A DNA stretch of 64,000 nucleotides from Patiria miniata (taxonomy: Eukaryota; Echinodermata; Asteroidea; Valvatida; Asterinidae), in NCBI RefSeq assembly GCF_015706575.1, contig NW_024037054.1:1612001-1676000 (forward strand), given 5' to 3'. Under the pieces are notes generated by a model, which saw nothing but the letters and a program-made list of their open reading frames with translations, was not told the origin of the DNA and ran no database searches. Below are positions 24,145 through 34,895 of this stretch, piece after piece. Within the stretch, counting starts at the first letter, position 1. Each line of letters begins with the position of its first letter. Position numbers and translations under genes: made by a program.

Positions 24145-24650
24145 TTAAAAAGGCGATAAGTTGGGTCCAAGTTACTCGGACTACTGAAACCGTAGATTCG
24201 GGCGTGTAGGAAGTTAGGGTCGGTCAGTTGTCCAGCACATTCTTTTTTTCTTAAGTTAAGGGGATTATTTTGTGTTACTGAGTGGTCCCAATAATGTCCG
24301 CTGCATTTTGTAGACTTCCAACAATACACTACATAGAGGCCCCGCGCTACGTGTAAATAAAATCGTTGTAGGCCTACATGTATGTCTTGACAAATTCTCC
24401 ACACTAGCTGCGTGGTTGGAAGTGCATGCCGCAGCATTGCACTATACATCGGTCGCAAAATGGATCATGTTTTTAAAAAAATTTATCGTTGAAACTTTTG
24501 AACTTGTACATTGTTGCATTTATGGAATTTAAATTGTTGAAAATACATATGGCTACATATAATACACAGTCATTCGGTCATACAATTAGACAGTGATAAA
24601 TTGTTAACTTTGGTGTGAGTTCAATTTCTTTACATTTGCTACTTTCGGTC

Positions 24651-24800
24651 CGCGTACGTGTTGGCTGGCGTACGAGTTGGTTCGCGTACGAGTTGACCCG
24701 CGTACGAGTTGTCCTGCGTACGAGTTGTCTCGTGTACGAGTTGACCAATCCGCGTACGAGTTGTCTCGCGTACGAGTTGGTCCACGTACGAGTTGTCCTG
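24651..24800 (+). repeat. 16-bp minisatellite CGTACGAGTTGTCCCG, nine units
   Basis: Nine units, eight of 16 bp and one of 20 bp, each with TACGAGTTG or one variant of it, followed by a variable tetranucleotide. The array is in the opposite orientation to 22339-22432. Confidence 0.88.
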
Positions 24801-26269
24801 TTTCCGTTGCAAGCATGTCACCTGCGAAATTTGAGACCTTAAATCCAATTTTAAGGCAAGTTTTTGGCAGTTCAAAAACCATCCACGTCAATCTCCATGC
24901 TCTGGAAATGTGTGTGTGATTCCCAATGTATTCTGGGTAGGTGTAGGAAGAGCCTTGCAGCTTACTTGTTTTTTAATCGATGGCCAAATGAACATAGCAC
25001 CCTCTGTTAAAAAATGAAACATTTTGCATTCACTCAGATCAACAAGAGGGCGCTGTTTTATCTACACGATGAAAATGTTATAGCTGAGGAGTCTTTTTGC
25101 ACAATGCATTGCAGTACACATCAACGTGATGTCTCACGTATGGATTTCGATAACTCTCTGCAAAATTAGAATTAAAAGCTGAATTTTTGGTGATGCAATG
25201 CTCACAACAGCAACTTTGCGAGGCAAAAGTTTCGGGGATTATTGAAGAAACTGTAGTGAGTAAGAAGCTTGCTAATTTGATTCACACTGGTTTTATTATG
25301 CAGAACAAACATTTGCACGATATGGATACCTTAAGTTTTGGGACTCTCATACACAGTATTGAGAATCCCAAATTTTCGGACTAGACTACTACCTGACTAC
25401 AACAATCATGACAATCGAGGAAGTGGCGTTGTTGTGCGCTTTCTTGAAAATCACGCATTCTTAAGAATGCGCATGCACATTCTTATGATAGTGCAACTGG
25501 ATCCTTGCGCAATCTTCGCAAAAAATAACTCTTCCAGATTGAGCGATACCGAGCACCTGCTGCGCTTGGCAAGTCTAGCTGCATCCTCGTTCACTGATTC
25601 TTAATAATTATACTGTTGCAACGCAAGGCGCTGAAAAGTAGAGTGGATATGAAAAGTATACGCGTATTGGGGGGGGGGGGGGACCGGGAAAAAAATAAGA
25701 GACATAATAATACATGTAGTGTATTGGAAAGAAGTCTGATTATTGGGATAATAAAAGTGGGGGGGAGGGGGGGACGTAAGAATGAAGAATGTGAAGAATG
25801 AGAATGAATACTGTGACATCCCATAGTGCTAATGCTATTTCCCATTTAAATTGCCACCAATTTATTGTTCACACCCCCACCATTACGCCGCAGAGCTGGA
25901 TTCTATCTAGTCAAAAGAGCAATTTTGGCAGTTTCTGGACATGGTTTTTTTTTTCGTGGCATGCATATGATACATACAGGGACTTGTAACTTGTCTAGCC
26001 TAAACAAAGCACTTCCCAGACTAGTTCCCAGTCCTCCGTTATTACAAAACTTCCCATAGTGGGCAGAAAAAAAGCAATAAAAACAGGTTTAATTTGATTC
26101 AATTATCGTAGTTATACGAGTACAGAAGCATAGAACATTTTCTTTCCTCTTTATATGACTTGTTTCCCTTTTAACCGCTATACATTTCATTTAACATAAT
26201 TATGTCGTTCAATGTTTGTTGAGATTGCGCAAAATTCATAAATTGTGCACGTGATATTCCAACGCAAAG
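24801..26269. other. gene-free stretch
   Basis: No exon or element with two ends was found. GCGCTTTCTTGAAAATCACG at 25436 recurs inverted at 29848, so these two spots may be the ends of an older insertion spanning the LINE. G runs of 10 or more occur at about 25670 and 25758. Confidence 0.4.
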
Positions 26270-26358
26270 TTAAGAATGAGCGCTCATTCTTAAGAACGCG
26301 TGCTCATTCTTAAGAATGCGCGCTCATTCTTAAGAATGCGCGCTCATTCTTAAGAATG
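26270..26358. repeat. tandem array of 20-bp palindromic units
   Basis: Units at 26281, 26301, 26321 and 26341 each contain CATTCTTAAGAATG (one unit ends AACG) joined by CGCGCT or similar. The 14-nt core is a perfect palindrome, and the joined units form longer palindromes. A lone GCATTCTTAAGAATGC lies at 25453. Confidence 0.88.
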
Positions 26359-26740
26359 GGTAGGCAGGCCTTAGGGCTACAGTGTTTAAGTACACTTTTG
26401 TTTACCCTGGCCAGTTTGAAATGTTATTTTGTTCTTGTTTTCCGTCCCTCTATCTCCTCTCCCCTGTCAAACTGTCCACCCTCCCTTCCCTCCCTCTCCC
26501 CCCCCCCCCCTTCCAACCCATTCCTACTCGCATCAGTCTTTAGTCTTGTCTGGTCATACTTTTCAATTTCTATTTTTTGTTTACTTTCTTCTTCTTCTTC
26601 TTCCTTCTTAGTGCTGCCTTCATATGTTGAAGATAAACGCACTGCGTTGGGCGCATGCATTGTCTAAAGACAACAGGAATTTGTACTCAGGTACAGTGCT
26701 ATATGTACAGGTGCAAGTAAAAAAAAATCTGGTGGTGCGA

Positions 26741-27446
26741 TTAATCCGAGCGGATGTCCCTCAGCGCAGACTTGAAGGCGTTGAGGGAGGGGTATGCAGC
26801 AGGATCAACTGGGAGGTTGTTCCAGTCTCGGATGGTACGTGGGAAGTACGAGCTAGCATACACTGAAGATCTGGTGTGTGGGATAGTGAATCTGGAACTG
26901 TGTCCTCTGGTAGATGTCGATAATTGAGTAAGGTACATGTAGTTGTTCCAACGGATGTCGACCAAGTTGTATCTGATCTTGTACATCATCTGCAGGCGAT
27001 TTTGGTGACGACGTTCCTGTAGTGAGGGCCAGTCAAGATGTTCTAACATGGATGTAACACTGCTGGTTCTTCTATAATCGCCCATGACGAAACGAGCCGA
27101 ACTTCGTTGGACTTGCTCAAGCTTCTTGGTATTCTGTTGGGTATGTGGATCCCATGAAGCTGCTGCAAATTCGACAGATGGATGAATGAAGGTGGTGTAG
27201 ACAGCTTCTTTGACTTTCTGGCTGCTGTGGCTCAGATTACGGGAGAAGGCGGCCTTGGTGCCGGTCGCTTTCCTGGTGATGTTGTCGGTATGAGTATTGA
27301 AGCTCAGCCTGGAATCTATGTGGACTCCCAGGTATCTGGCAGAGGTGGAGACCCCCAAGACATGACCATGGATGGTGTATGAGGCAGGGAAGGGCTTCCG
27401 CTTGTGGGTGACTTGGACAACCTGGCACTTTGTAGCATTAAAGTGC
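26741..27446 (-). pseudogene. LINE ORF part 2: region downstream of reverse transcriptase
   Basis: The frame starts within MHFNATKCQVVQV, the FNxxKC-type motif that follows the catalytic palm in LINE reverse transcriptases. It continues RYLGVHIDSRLSF, FIHPSVEFAAASWDP, KLEQVQRSSARFV and TIRDWNNLPVD to a stop. It is a different frame from part 1, with TGA just upstream of the join. This segment is typical of CR1/L2-type elements. Confidence 0.88.
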
Positions 27447-29058
27447 ATTCCATTTCAGGATGGTTGCTGGTGCCTAGGTCTGGTAGTGGAGCTCCGTTGT
27501 CAGTTGAGAAAACCGATGTGAATTGCCGGTTCAGAATGTTGGCTTTGGCCTTGGGATCCGTGTGTAGAAAGCCTCCTTCTTTCAGAGGTGCAACACCCAT
27601 AAGATCACATCGCTTGGCTTTCACAAGAGCACCCAACTTCTTGTTCCTACAACCTGCTGGTACGCTGTGGATGATGTCATGGACATACGTGTTGTAGGAA
27701 TTTCGGCAGATGTTACGAGCCTCCTTCTTTAAACGCTTGAAGCGAATCCAGTCTCTGGCTTTGTTTGTGCGACGAGCCTTCTTGACATCAACACAGTCGT
27801 TGATGATCTCTTCAAGCTCCAGTTGCATTGCAGTAGCAAGGTCTTCAACTGGCGTTGAAGTAGTGAATTTTGAAGTGAAATCATCTGACATCTGATGGAC
27901 TCTCGAGCGGATGGTGACAAGGTCGGCCCTTTTCCAGAGCAGAATCTTGCGCCGAACTGGTTTCCTCCTATAGGCATGGGCGTTCGCGTCCATGAATACC
28001 ATGTCATGGTCGCTTAAGGCTGGGAGACCCGAGCATCTGTTAGTGAGGGAGGGTCTGTTGGTCAAGATGATGTCCAGAGTGTTGTCCCCTCTGGTAGGAA
28101 AATTGACCATTTGCTCAAGGCCAGCTGTATCAAGTAGGTTCAAGAAGGAATCATTTATAGCCAATGTGTATTGATGGGAAGTGACACTGTAGGTTTCCCA
28201 GGTGATATCTGGTAGGTTTATATCACCAGCAATCCAAACTGCTGCACCTGGGTTACTTTGACACAGATGACTGATGGCGCTATTGAGATCCTCCATATAC
28301 TTGAGGTCATTTTTGGGAGGTCTGTACACAGATGCTAGTACAATGGTTTGGTTATCGTTGATGATCTTCGCAGCGACAATCTCTGCATCTGACTTGATGG
28401 TAATCAGGTGGCTATTAAGGCTGTTGTGGACGCCAAGAAGTAGGCCTACACCTCCGTAACCGTCCCTGCGATCACAACGATAAATGTCATATCCAGGTGG
28501 GAAAACTTCTCCATTGGCGATGTTTGGTTTCAGCCATGTTTCGCACCCAAAAACAACATCTGGCTTGGTAGCGTCAAGAACACTCCAGAATTCTGCACGC
28601 TTTGAAAAAATGCTCTGGAAGTTCACTTCAAGTAGGCGGAGATTCTTGAGAGTTTGGTTGCTATTTCTTTTGTTGGGTGATGATTTGGCGAGAGGGGAAC
28701 CTGGGTGGTGAGAACTGGTGAAACTCGTTGAAGAGTGGGTCTCAGAATTTGAAGCGGTGTAATTGGACTCATCTAATATTGTTGAGTCAAAAAGCCCAGA
28801 TGAAAAGTTGGGTAAACCACAACGATAACACTCCCATGGGAGATCACTGCGGCCAAGGTTATGGAGGGCAGAGTCTGTTAGGCCCACGCAGTCTGAATGA
28901 AACCACACGTCACATGATTCGCACAGGATGCTGGCTAAAGCACCTTTATAGCTGGTGTAGGCCCTGGTACACTCTCCGCAGGGATACTTAGGTGTGCGGG
29001 GGCCAGGGTTGCGTTCAATATCACCAGCAAGCAGAAGTTGTTGATTTAGGTAGGCTAC
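27447..29058 (-). pseudogene. LINE ORF part 1: 2A-like motif, PHD-like finger, endonuclease
   Basis: The frame is open from 29058 with no ATG. It reads LLLAGDIERNPGP, then the cysteine-rich block YPCGECTRAYTSY and LCESCDVWFHSDCVGL, as in the PHD-like fingers of some CR1 elements. The endonuclease follows: LRLLEVNFQSIFSKRAEFWS, PDVVFGCETWL, IVLASVYRPP, WIAGDINLPDITW, NTLDIILTNRP and LPALSDHDMVF. The metal-binding and catalytic positions (E in GCETW, GD in AGDIN, SDHD) are all present. After about 27447 the frame runs into the deletion junction and ends at 27316 in unrelated codons. The role in an intact element is target-site nicking. Confidence 0.9.
28999..29025 (-). other. 2A-like ribosome-skipping motif (GDIERNPGP)
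   Basis: GDIERNPGP fits the 2A consensus D(V/I)ExNPGP, in which the ribosome skips the last Gly-Pro bond and releases the upstream peptide. It is preceded by LLLA, like the hydrophobic leaders seen before 2A motifs in known echinoderm CR1-type elements. Here only about 11 residues precede it before an in-frame stop. Activity is not testable from sequence. Confidence 0.8.
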
Positions 29059-29067
29059 CTAAATCAA
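29041..29067. repeat. 27-nt perfect odd palindrome at the LINE 5' break
   Basis: Thirteen nucleotides (TTGATTTAGGTAG) and their reverse complement flank a central G. It sits where the 2A-containing reading frame loses its upstream part, so it may mark the truncation or rearrangement event. Confidence 0.85.
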
Positions 29068-29759
29068 AATGCTAAGTTCACAAAAATAACAATATAAATC
29101 ATGACTGAACATGATCTGTACATGTACACAGCAATGTGAGGTCAATCAGGTCAAATCAATGTCGACATGGTCGATGATCATGACAATGATGAATGACATT
29201 GACAAAGAAAAACGGAAACACAACAGCAATGGTATATCATTGTATTATGAAGCAGACATGCAGGAGGGTTGTTGACAGCCAGCATGCATGAGGAGCAGTT
29301 ATTCAAAGGGAGTATGCAGGCAAACAATGATGCACGATGAGAATAAACAAGGTATACAGGTAGGTATACATACAGTTAGTCGGCAGGATGTAGATATAGC
29401 TGGCTACTGAGTTTGACTCGATGACAATCAAGAGATTGTGAAGAAACACACAAGGAGGTTACCAATCACTCGAAGGATGTCAGAAAATCAACATATGAAG
29501 AGGCAATACCAGAAAAAAGCGGCCGAGTAGACACGTCGATCGCTCTCTTCCGCTTGTCTTGTGACGTTGTGTACACGTTGTAACGTACATATCGCTTCTT
29601 CACATGGGCGCCATTTTGACTCGATGACGAACGAGACGATGAGAATAAATTTGGTGATGACGAATAATCACATAAGGAGGAGATTTGGAGGGAAAATCCA
29701 GGTGGACACAAGTTCCAGAGGTGTTAAATCACTCGATATGATGAAAGAATCCGACAAAT

Positions 29760-29847
29760 GATAAGACAATCTGATTTATATTTGCTTTGTCATTGTACTG
29801 TTGTTCATTTGTTGGCCGAATAAATAATAATAATAATAATAATAATT
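29760..29847 (+). repeat. retroposon 3' tail with (AAT)n
   Basis: TTTGTTGGCCGAATAAATAAT followed by about eight AAT units. It resembles the tail at 14580-14641 (GGCCGCGAGG...AATAAT). The body of the element is not recognisable. Confidence 0.5.
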
Positions 29848-29927
29848 ACGTGATTTTCAAGAAAGCGCACAACATAGTCAGGTTGCAACATTTTTTCCAT
29901 TATTTGAACTACAGACTAGTACTATAG

Positions 29928-30959
29928 GGTAACTTGGACCCAACCTATCGCCTTTTTTAACATTTGGACATGGTCTGGCGATAGTAAGGTCCAAGTCTAA
30001 GTAATAGTGCGAGCTGGACAACACAATCCTGTCACTGTCCCAAAAACCAACATTTTCAAACAAAAAACATCAGATTTCACCCTCAAAACGGCCTCCAAAT
30101 TACTAAATACGCCACCTGAGGTACAAGTAGACATCGATAATTAAGATAGTTGTACTGAAGTTTACTTACGATCCGGATGAAAAGTGAAATTTCCCGTTCA
30201 ATTCCGAGAGCTCCCCTCGCGATCTTGAACACGTTCCCGTTAAATTTCCCGACTCATGTTAATGTTTGAACGACGCGATTTGTTCCTCATGCCCAGCGTA
30301 CATTCGATGGTCCCCGTATCCCGAGTGCGATTCGGTTACCGAGCGCGCGCGATTCATCGATCTATGATAATGAGTAGACTGGATCACGTTGGTAAACACA
30401 CGTGCATTTCGAACGATAATAGGGAGTCGGGAACCAGCGCAGCTTTTATGGCGGATACCAGTTCAAGCTGGTTCCCGATTCCCTTTTACCGTTAGAAATG
30501 CAGTTGTGTTTAAAAACGTGATCATTATCATAATCGTGCATCGCGCGCGCTCGGTAACGGAATCGCACTCGGGATACGGGGACCATCGAATGTACGCTGG
30601 GCATGAGGAACAAATCGCGTCGTTCAAACATTAAGACGAGTCGGAAATTTAACGTGTTCAAGATCGCGAGGGGAGCTCTCGGAATTGAACGGGAAATTTC
30701 ACTTTTCATCCGGATCGTAAGTAAACTTCAATACAACTATCTTAATTATCGATGTCTACTTGTACCTCAGGTGGCATATTTAGTAATTTGGAGGCCGTTT
30801 TGAGGGTGAAATCTGATGTTTTTTGTTTGAAAATGTTGGTTTTTGGGACAGTCTGACAGTGACAGGATTGTGTTGTCCAGCTCACACTTGGACCTTATCG
30901 CCAGACCATGTCCAAATGTTAAAAAAGGCGATAAGTTGGGTCCAAGTTACTCGGACTAC
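29928..30959. mobile_element. palindromic element X2
   Basis: About 1030 bp and almost fully palindromic: arms of roughly 500 bp meet near 30440. Landmarks occur in inverse order on both sides: GGTCTGGCGATAGT, CCACCTGAGGTACAAGTAGA, TCCGAGAGCTCCCCTCGCGA, CGATGGTCCCCGTATCCCGA. The left tip has lost about 8-10 nt of the TAGTCCGAG terminus. TACTATAGG flanks both sides (29920-29928 and 30960-30968), a likely target duplication. There is no coding sequence; the short peptides conserved with X1 are arm homology. Confidence 0.85.
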
Positions 30960-31117
30960 TACTATAGGGCCTACTTACTAGGCCATCAGCTCAGTTTAAT
31001 GTCACCAACTCTGTACTTTACCCGCTACGTTGTAACTCCAAGCACCGTTTTTGCATTAGGACCGGTCCTAGCTAAGGCAGCCAGTGTAAGCTGATGGTAT
31101 GTAGCGAGTCTAGTCGA

Positions 31118-31157
31118 CGACGTACATGTACATGTACATGTATGTACATGTACATGT
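31118..31157. repeat. GTACAT microsatellite
   Basis: Alternating TACATG/CATGTA units give a self-complementary run, in line with the abundance of TACATGTA through the window. Confidence 0.7.
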
Positions 31158-32777
31158 GTAGGCCTAGTGTCTGTATGCGCGCAGCAGCTGGTCGACCCGC
31201 CAGCGCCCTCTCTTGATCTTGACTATCGCCGCTAGGCCGGGTCATATGAAAGATAGTCTATTTACTATCAGCGGGTGGTAACATGTTTTGACAAAACTAT
31301 TTATGAATGGAAAGAAAACAAGAAAGCAATAGTTTTCAAATTTGAAAGAGAGAAAAATAAATTTAGCATGGGTACACTTGAAAAGAGATTATTGTAATGT
31401 TTGTCTTTTTACTAGTACTACTGTACTACATTATCTAAATGTTCCGATAATTTTCTGACCACCCCCAAGTTCTATAATAAAACGTTCCAGGCCGTGAAAA
31501 AACGTACGTAGAACAATAATGGCGGCTGGATATCTCTGAAAATTTGTTGGTAAGAAGAATACTGTATATATCTTGCCAGATTTTAACGATTTATTTCAAT
31601 CCAAAAGTTTGGAGGCTTTCATCAATAAGTATTTTGCACTCACTATAACGAATTCATGTGATAAGGTCATGTTACATGCGATTAAATAAAAATAAAACTA
31701 GGGAAAACCACATTGAAATTCAATCAATTTATTCCAATCACAACCGACAACACAAGCATGACAAGGTGAAGGTAATTTTTGAGTATCGTTACTACCATGG
31801 AGCTATAAAAAGGATTACTACTAGCCCCACTAGTGTGGCCGCGGTATGCTGCGCTGAACCTCTGGCCACACACCGTGGTACCGCGCACTACTGAGGGCGT
31901 TTCCATAAAAATTAGGCAGTGTATATTTTGCCGGAGACGGCAAACCTTTAGTAAACGTTAGTTTGCCGGATATGCACTGAACATGCGCAGTTACTGTTTT
32001 TTTGTACTTAAACATTTTCCGGTGACAAGTTTTAGTCTGGCTCCATGCCAAAATTATCGTTGTTACCTCGTATTCACAAGATGGGATTCCGACCAATTTA
32101 TAATTTCGTACTTTAGGCCCTATTTCCCTTTTTAAAAAATCCTCCAGAGCCACAAATCTGAAAAAGAAAATGTAATACTCTGCAAAAAATGTTTGAGACA
32201 TGTTAAAATAATAAAAGAAGAATATTCTTAGGCAAAATAAAAAAAAAACATGTTTAGCGTCCTGCCTCTTTGACAAAAAGGAAGGAGGAGGCCCTTTTTT
32301 TTTTTTTTTTTTTCAAAATGGCCGCCCGACACATTTCTCAAGACAACGCGGCCGGGCTATTTTTCAAGATGGTTACCAGCTTTTTTCAAAATGGCCGCCA
32401 CTTGGAGTCAGGAAATGACATATTGGCTTCTTATGGGCAAGATGCAACAGAAAATGAGACCACAATGATGTAACTATGCAGAACCGAACATCTCTTCTGC
32501 GCAATTGCACCATATGACGTCACTTTAGCCTCTTGTGATGTCGCATTTTACGCTGGTTTCCGTGTTCTCCTTGTCTTTCAACACTTTTCTATTTGCTAGT
32601 CCTGAGTTCTGAGACGTAGAGAACCAGTTAATATTTCACACGGGGTGAATGTATGGTATGATAGACTCTCGTGCAGACGCACGTGCTAATTGACTATTTC
32701 CACAGCTTTATACACGGTATAAAAGTCTAAAAATACGATTTCTTTCGTCAGAGATCGTTAAAATTTATCAATTTTTG

Positions 32778-32812
<35 letters not shown>

Positions 32813-32908
32813 AGGCGGCCTCTAAAAAGGAAGCGGGCGGGGACGCTAAACATGTTTTTTTTTTACTTCGCCTTATTTATTTGGGGATGAGAAAAAAAAC
32901 TTAAAAAT

Positions 32909-32984
32909 GTGGTACGGCCGGAATCGAACGCGAGTCATCCCGCTTACTAGAGCCTTTGCTTAACCATTACACCAAACGTGCTAC
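32909..32984 (-). repeat. tRNA-like segment, probably SINE head or tRNA pseudogene
   Basis: On the minus strand, A-box-like TGGTGTAATGGTTAAGC and B-box-like GTTCGATTCC are spaced as in a tRNA gene. The acceptor ends do not pair, so a working tRNA is unlikely. It lies inside element Y. Confidence 0.55.
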
Positions 32985-33131
32985 ACAACTTTTGGTGGGA
33001 ATTTAATGCATCTTATAATTCAGCCCTATTTTAAAGAGTACAGCGCCCTCTGTTGATATGGATTGCCGCCGGCAAACCTTTAGTAATCGTTAGTTTGCCG
33101 TCATTACCTCCGGCAAAATATCCACTATCTA

Positions 33132-33660
33132 AAAATTACAGGCAGTTTCTTATTACATATGGTTGTATTCTATGATGTCCCATCTATCACTTCTGGGATG
33201 TTTCTTGTAATAAATGATGTTCAATTTTCCGAGATATTCTTGAATCTTTCTGGAGCCCATATGCACTCGTGAAACGTCTGGTGATGGCAGCCATTTTGAA
33301 TGTGACAAGAGATGACCTCAAGCTGTGACGTCGCGTTTATGCAAATTGCTTGTCGAGCGAGGGCGCGAGTTGCAAATGCGACGGCTGTTTCCTGTACCAC
33401 GCATTTATCGTCTGGGGGCCACGTGCACTGATCTCTATTCAGGATCCACGGCACATTTGCATAAATGCGACGTCACAGCTTGAGGTCATCTCTTGTCACA
33501 TTCAAAATGGCTGCCATTACCAGACGTTTCACGAGTGCATATGGGCTCCAGAAAGATTCAAGAATATCTCGGAAAATTGAACATTACACCTAAGCATCCC
33601 AGAAGTGATAGAGGGGACATCATAGAATACAACCATGTGTAAGAAACTGCCTGTAAATTT
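33132..33660. repeat. foldback with about 210-bp arms
   Basis: Left arm 33132-33346 and right arm 33454-33660 pair over almost their full length. Left-arm landmarks: CCATCTATCACTTCTGGGAT, CTTGAATCTTTCTGGAGCCC, AGAGATGACCTCAAGCTGTG. The 107-nt centre is GC-rich and unpaired. The arms contain TGACGTCGC and AAAATGGCTGCCAT-like sites. Confidence 0.88.
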
Positions 33661-33947
33661 ATGAAAACGCCCTCAGTAGTGCTCGGTACCACGGTGTGTG
33701 GCCAGAGGTTCAGCGCAGCATACCGCGGCCACACTAGTGGGGCTACGTTACTACATGTACTAGCCCAATAAATGTGGCCAAATTACTGGACTACCTCCGT
33801 AAATAAAGACCACACTTCCACCATGTACAAAAACATGTCAAACTTTGTCAAGTTTAGATTTTTACATTTAGGCTTAGTTTGTACTTTGTAGTAGTTTATT
33901 TTTGCTATAGACATGATTGTTACTGAGTGTTAGAAGCATAGGCCTAC

Positions 33948-34895
33948 CTAGCCCAGGTGGACTCCCTTTCCTCCCTACGTAACGGAGGGAGTCCAGAGTA
34001 TGAAGTGCTCAAAACCGGACGAAAAAATTTATGACCAATATTTTCAATATTTTTACCTTGATGGAGAAGCCAATTTTTGCGTCGTAGTATTCTATGTGTC
34101 CTTATCTATGGGCCGCTGGGTTCAGGAATTCCATATGCGATGCTGACCGACCTTAATCAGGAAAATAAACTCTAAAGCAGCGTTAAACTTGTACGTGTTT
34201 GTAGACTCTTTTCATCAGTTTCTCACCGCCGAGTCTATTCTAGTCATACATGACCTACGTCCGTGCAGCAAGTAGTCTGACAATTATTGACAATTATTCT
34301 CGGCGCTCATATCACGTCTGGTCTGGGAGCCAGACTATGCAGCGTGAATATGCAGTGCGCACGCGCGATTTGCTTAGTAACCACCCTCATACGCACAGCA
34401 CTTACTTGAAGGCGCGGTCGCTAATCCAATGACCGAGCGTGTTTTCGCGCCAGTTACCAGAAACATGTTTCGGCTTTGGTCATTGGTTGAGCATTTTCGT
34501 GACGTCGGTTGGCTGGAGTGACGTCACTGTTCCAACCATAACTAAACAAATGAGGGCGCTAGCGTGCGTGTGCGCTTTCGTGCGCACGTACATGACGTAC
34601 GACTCGGGAATAAAACTGATGAAAAGAGACTACAAACACGTACAAGTTTAACGTTGCTTTAGAGTTTATTTTCCTGATTAATGTCTGTCAGCATCACATA
34701 TGGAATTCCTGAGAATGGAATTCAATAGAGAAGGACACATAGAAAATGTAGGCGTGAAATAAGCTTCTGTAACGAGGTAAAACGTAACAAATATCTGGTC
34801 CAAATTTTGGGTGGTCCTATGTAGAGAATTCTCATCCTGGACGTCAGTCGTAATGCAATGAAGACTTCGTCCAACCTGGGCTAAGGCCTACCTAG
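33948..34895. repeat. degenerate inverted-repeat element, about 950 bp
   Basis: Inverted pairs: TAGCCCAGGT (33949) with ACCTGGGCTA (34874), GAATTCCATATGCGATGCTGAC with GTCAGCATCACATATGGAATTC in staggered form, and TCAGGAAAATAAACTCTAAA (34155) with TTTAGAGTTTATTTTCCTGA (34660). The centre holds only short open frames. Confidence 0.7.

Larger units (their letters stand above)
22478..24183. mobile_element. long-inverted-repeat element X1 with two nested insertions
   Basis: Ends are TAGTCCGAGTAACTTGGACC and its reverse complement, flanked by the 9-bp duplication CTGAAACCG (22469-22477 and 24184-24192). Arms of roughly 350 bp are near-identical to those of X2. A hAT-type element (23144-23449) and a piggyBac-type element (23631-24144) interrupt the right arm. 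Removing both and their duplications leaves about 870 bp. Compared with X2, the inner part of the left arm is missing. A 9-bp duplication and long inverted repeats fit Mutator-like (MULE) or foldback elements; this is an inference, since no transposase is encoded. Confidence 0.8.
26589..29067 (-). mobile_element. CR1-like LINE copy, reverse transcriptase deleted
   Basis: Read on the minus strand: a 2A-like motif, a PHD-like cysteine cluster, an apurinic endonuclease-like domain, then an abrupt junction near 27447 into the post-RT tail, a stop at 26741 and a tail ending in a (GAA)n run. The whole reverse transcriptase core (several hundred residues in family members) is absent, so the copy cannot move by itself. 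The 5' limit is placed at the palindrome 29041-29067. Sequence up to about 29760 may be LINE 5' UTR but could not be recognised. Confidence 0.85.
31822..33745. mobile_element. inverted-repeat element Y
   Basis: Outer inverted repeats of about 80-150 bp start TAGCCCCACTAGTGTGGCCG (left, 31822) and end with its reverse complement (right, 33745). They share GGCCACACACCGTGGTACCG and ACTGAGGGCGTTT. Hairpin motifs GGCAAACCTTTAGTAA...TTAGTTTGCCG occur near both ends (31942 and 33070). A second inverted pair, ACATGTTTAGCGTCC (32250) and GGACGCTAAACATGT (32838), lies inside. The right arm is interrupted by the foldback at 33132-33660. No transposase and no certain target duplication. Confidence 0.75.

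Noticed and set aside
22338..31094. Conserved peptide with ARPCPNVKK found several times
   Set aside because: It is the translation of the X-family terminal repeat, present on both strands, with no start or longer frame.
32909..32984. Functional tRNA gene
   Set aside because: Acceptor-stem halves do not pair; it lies within a transposable element.
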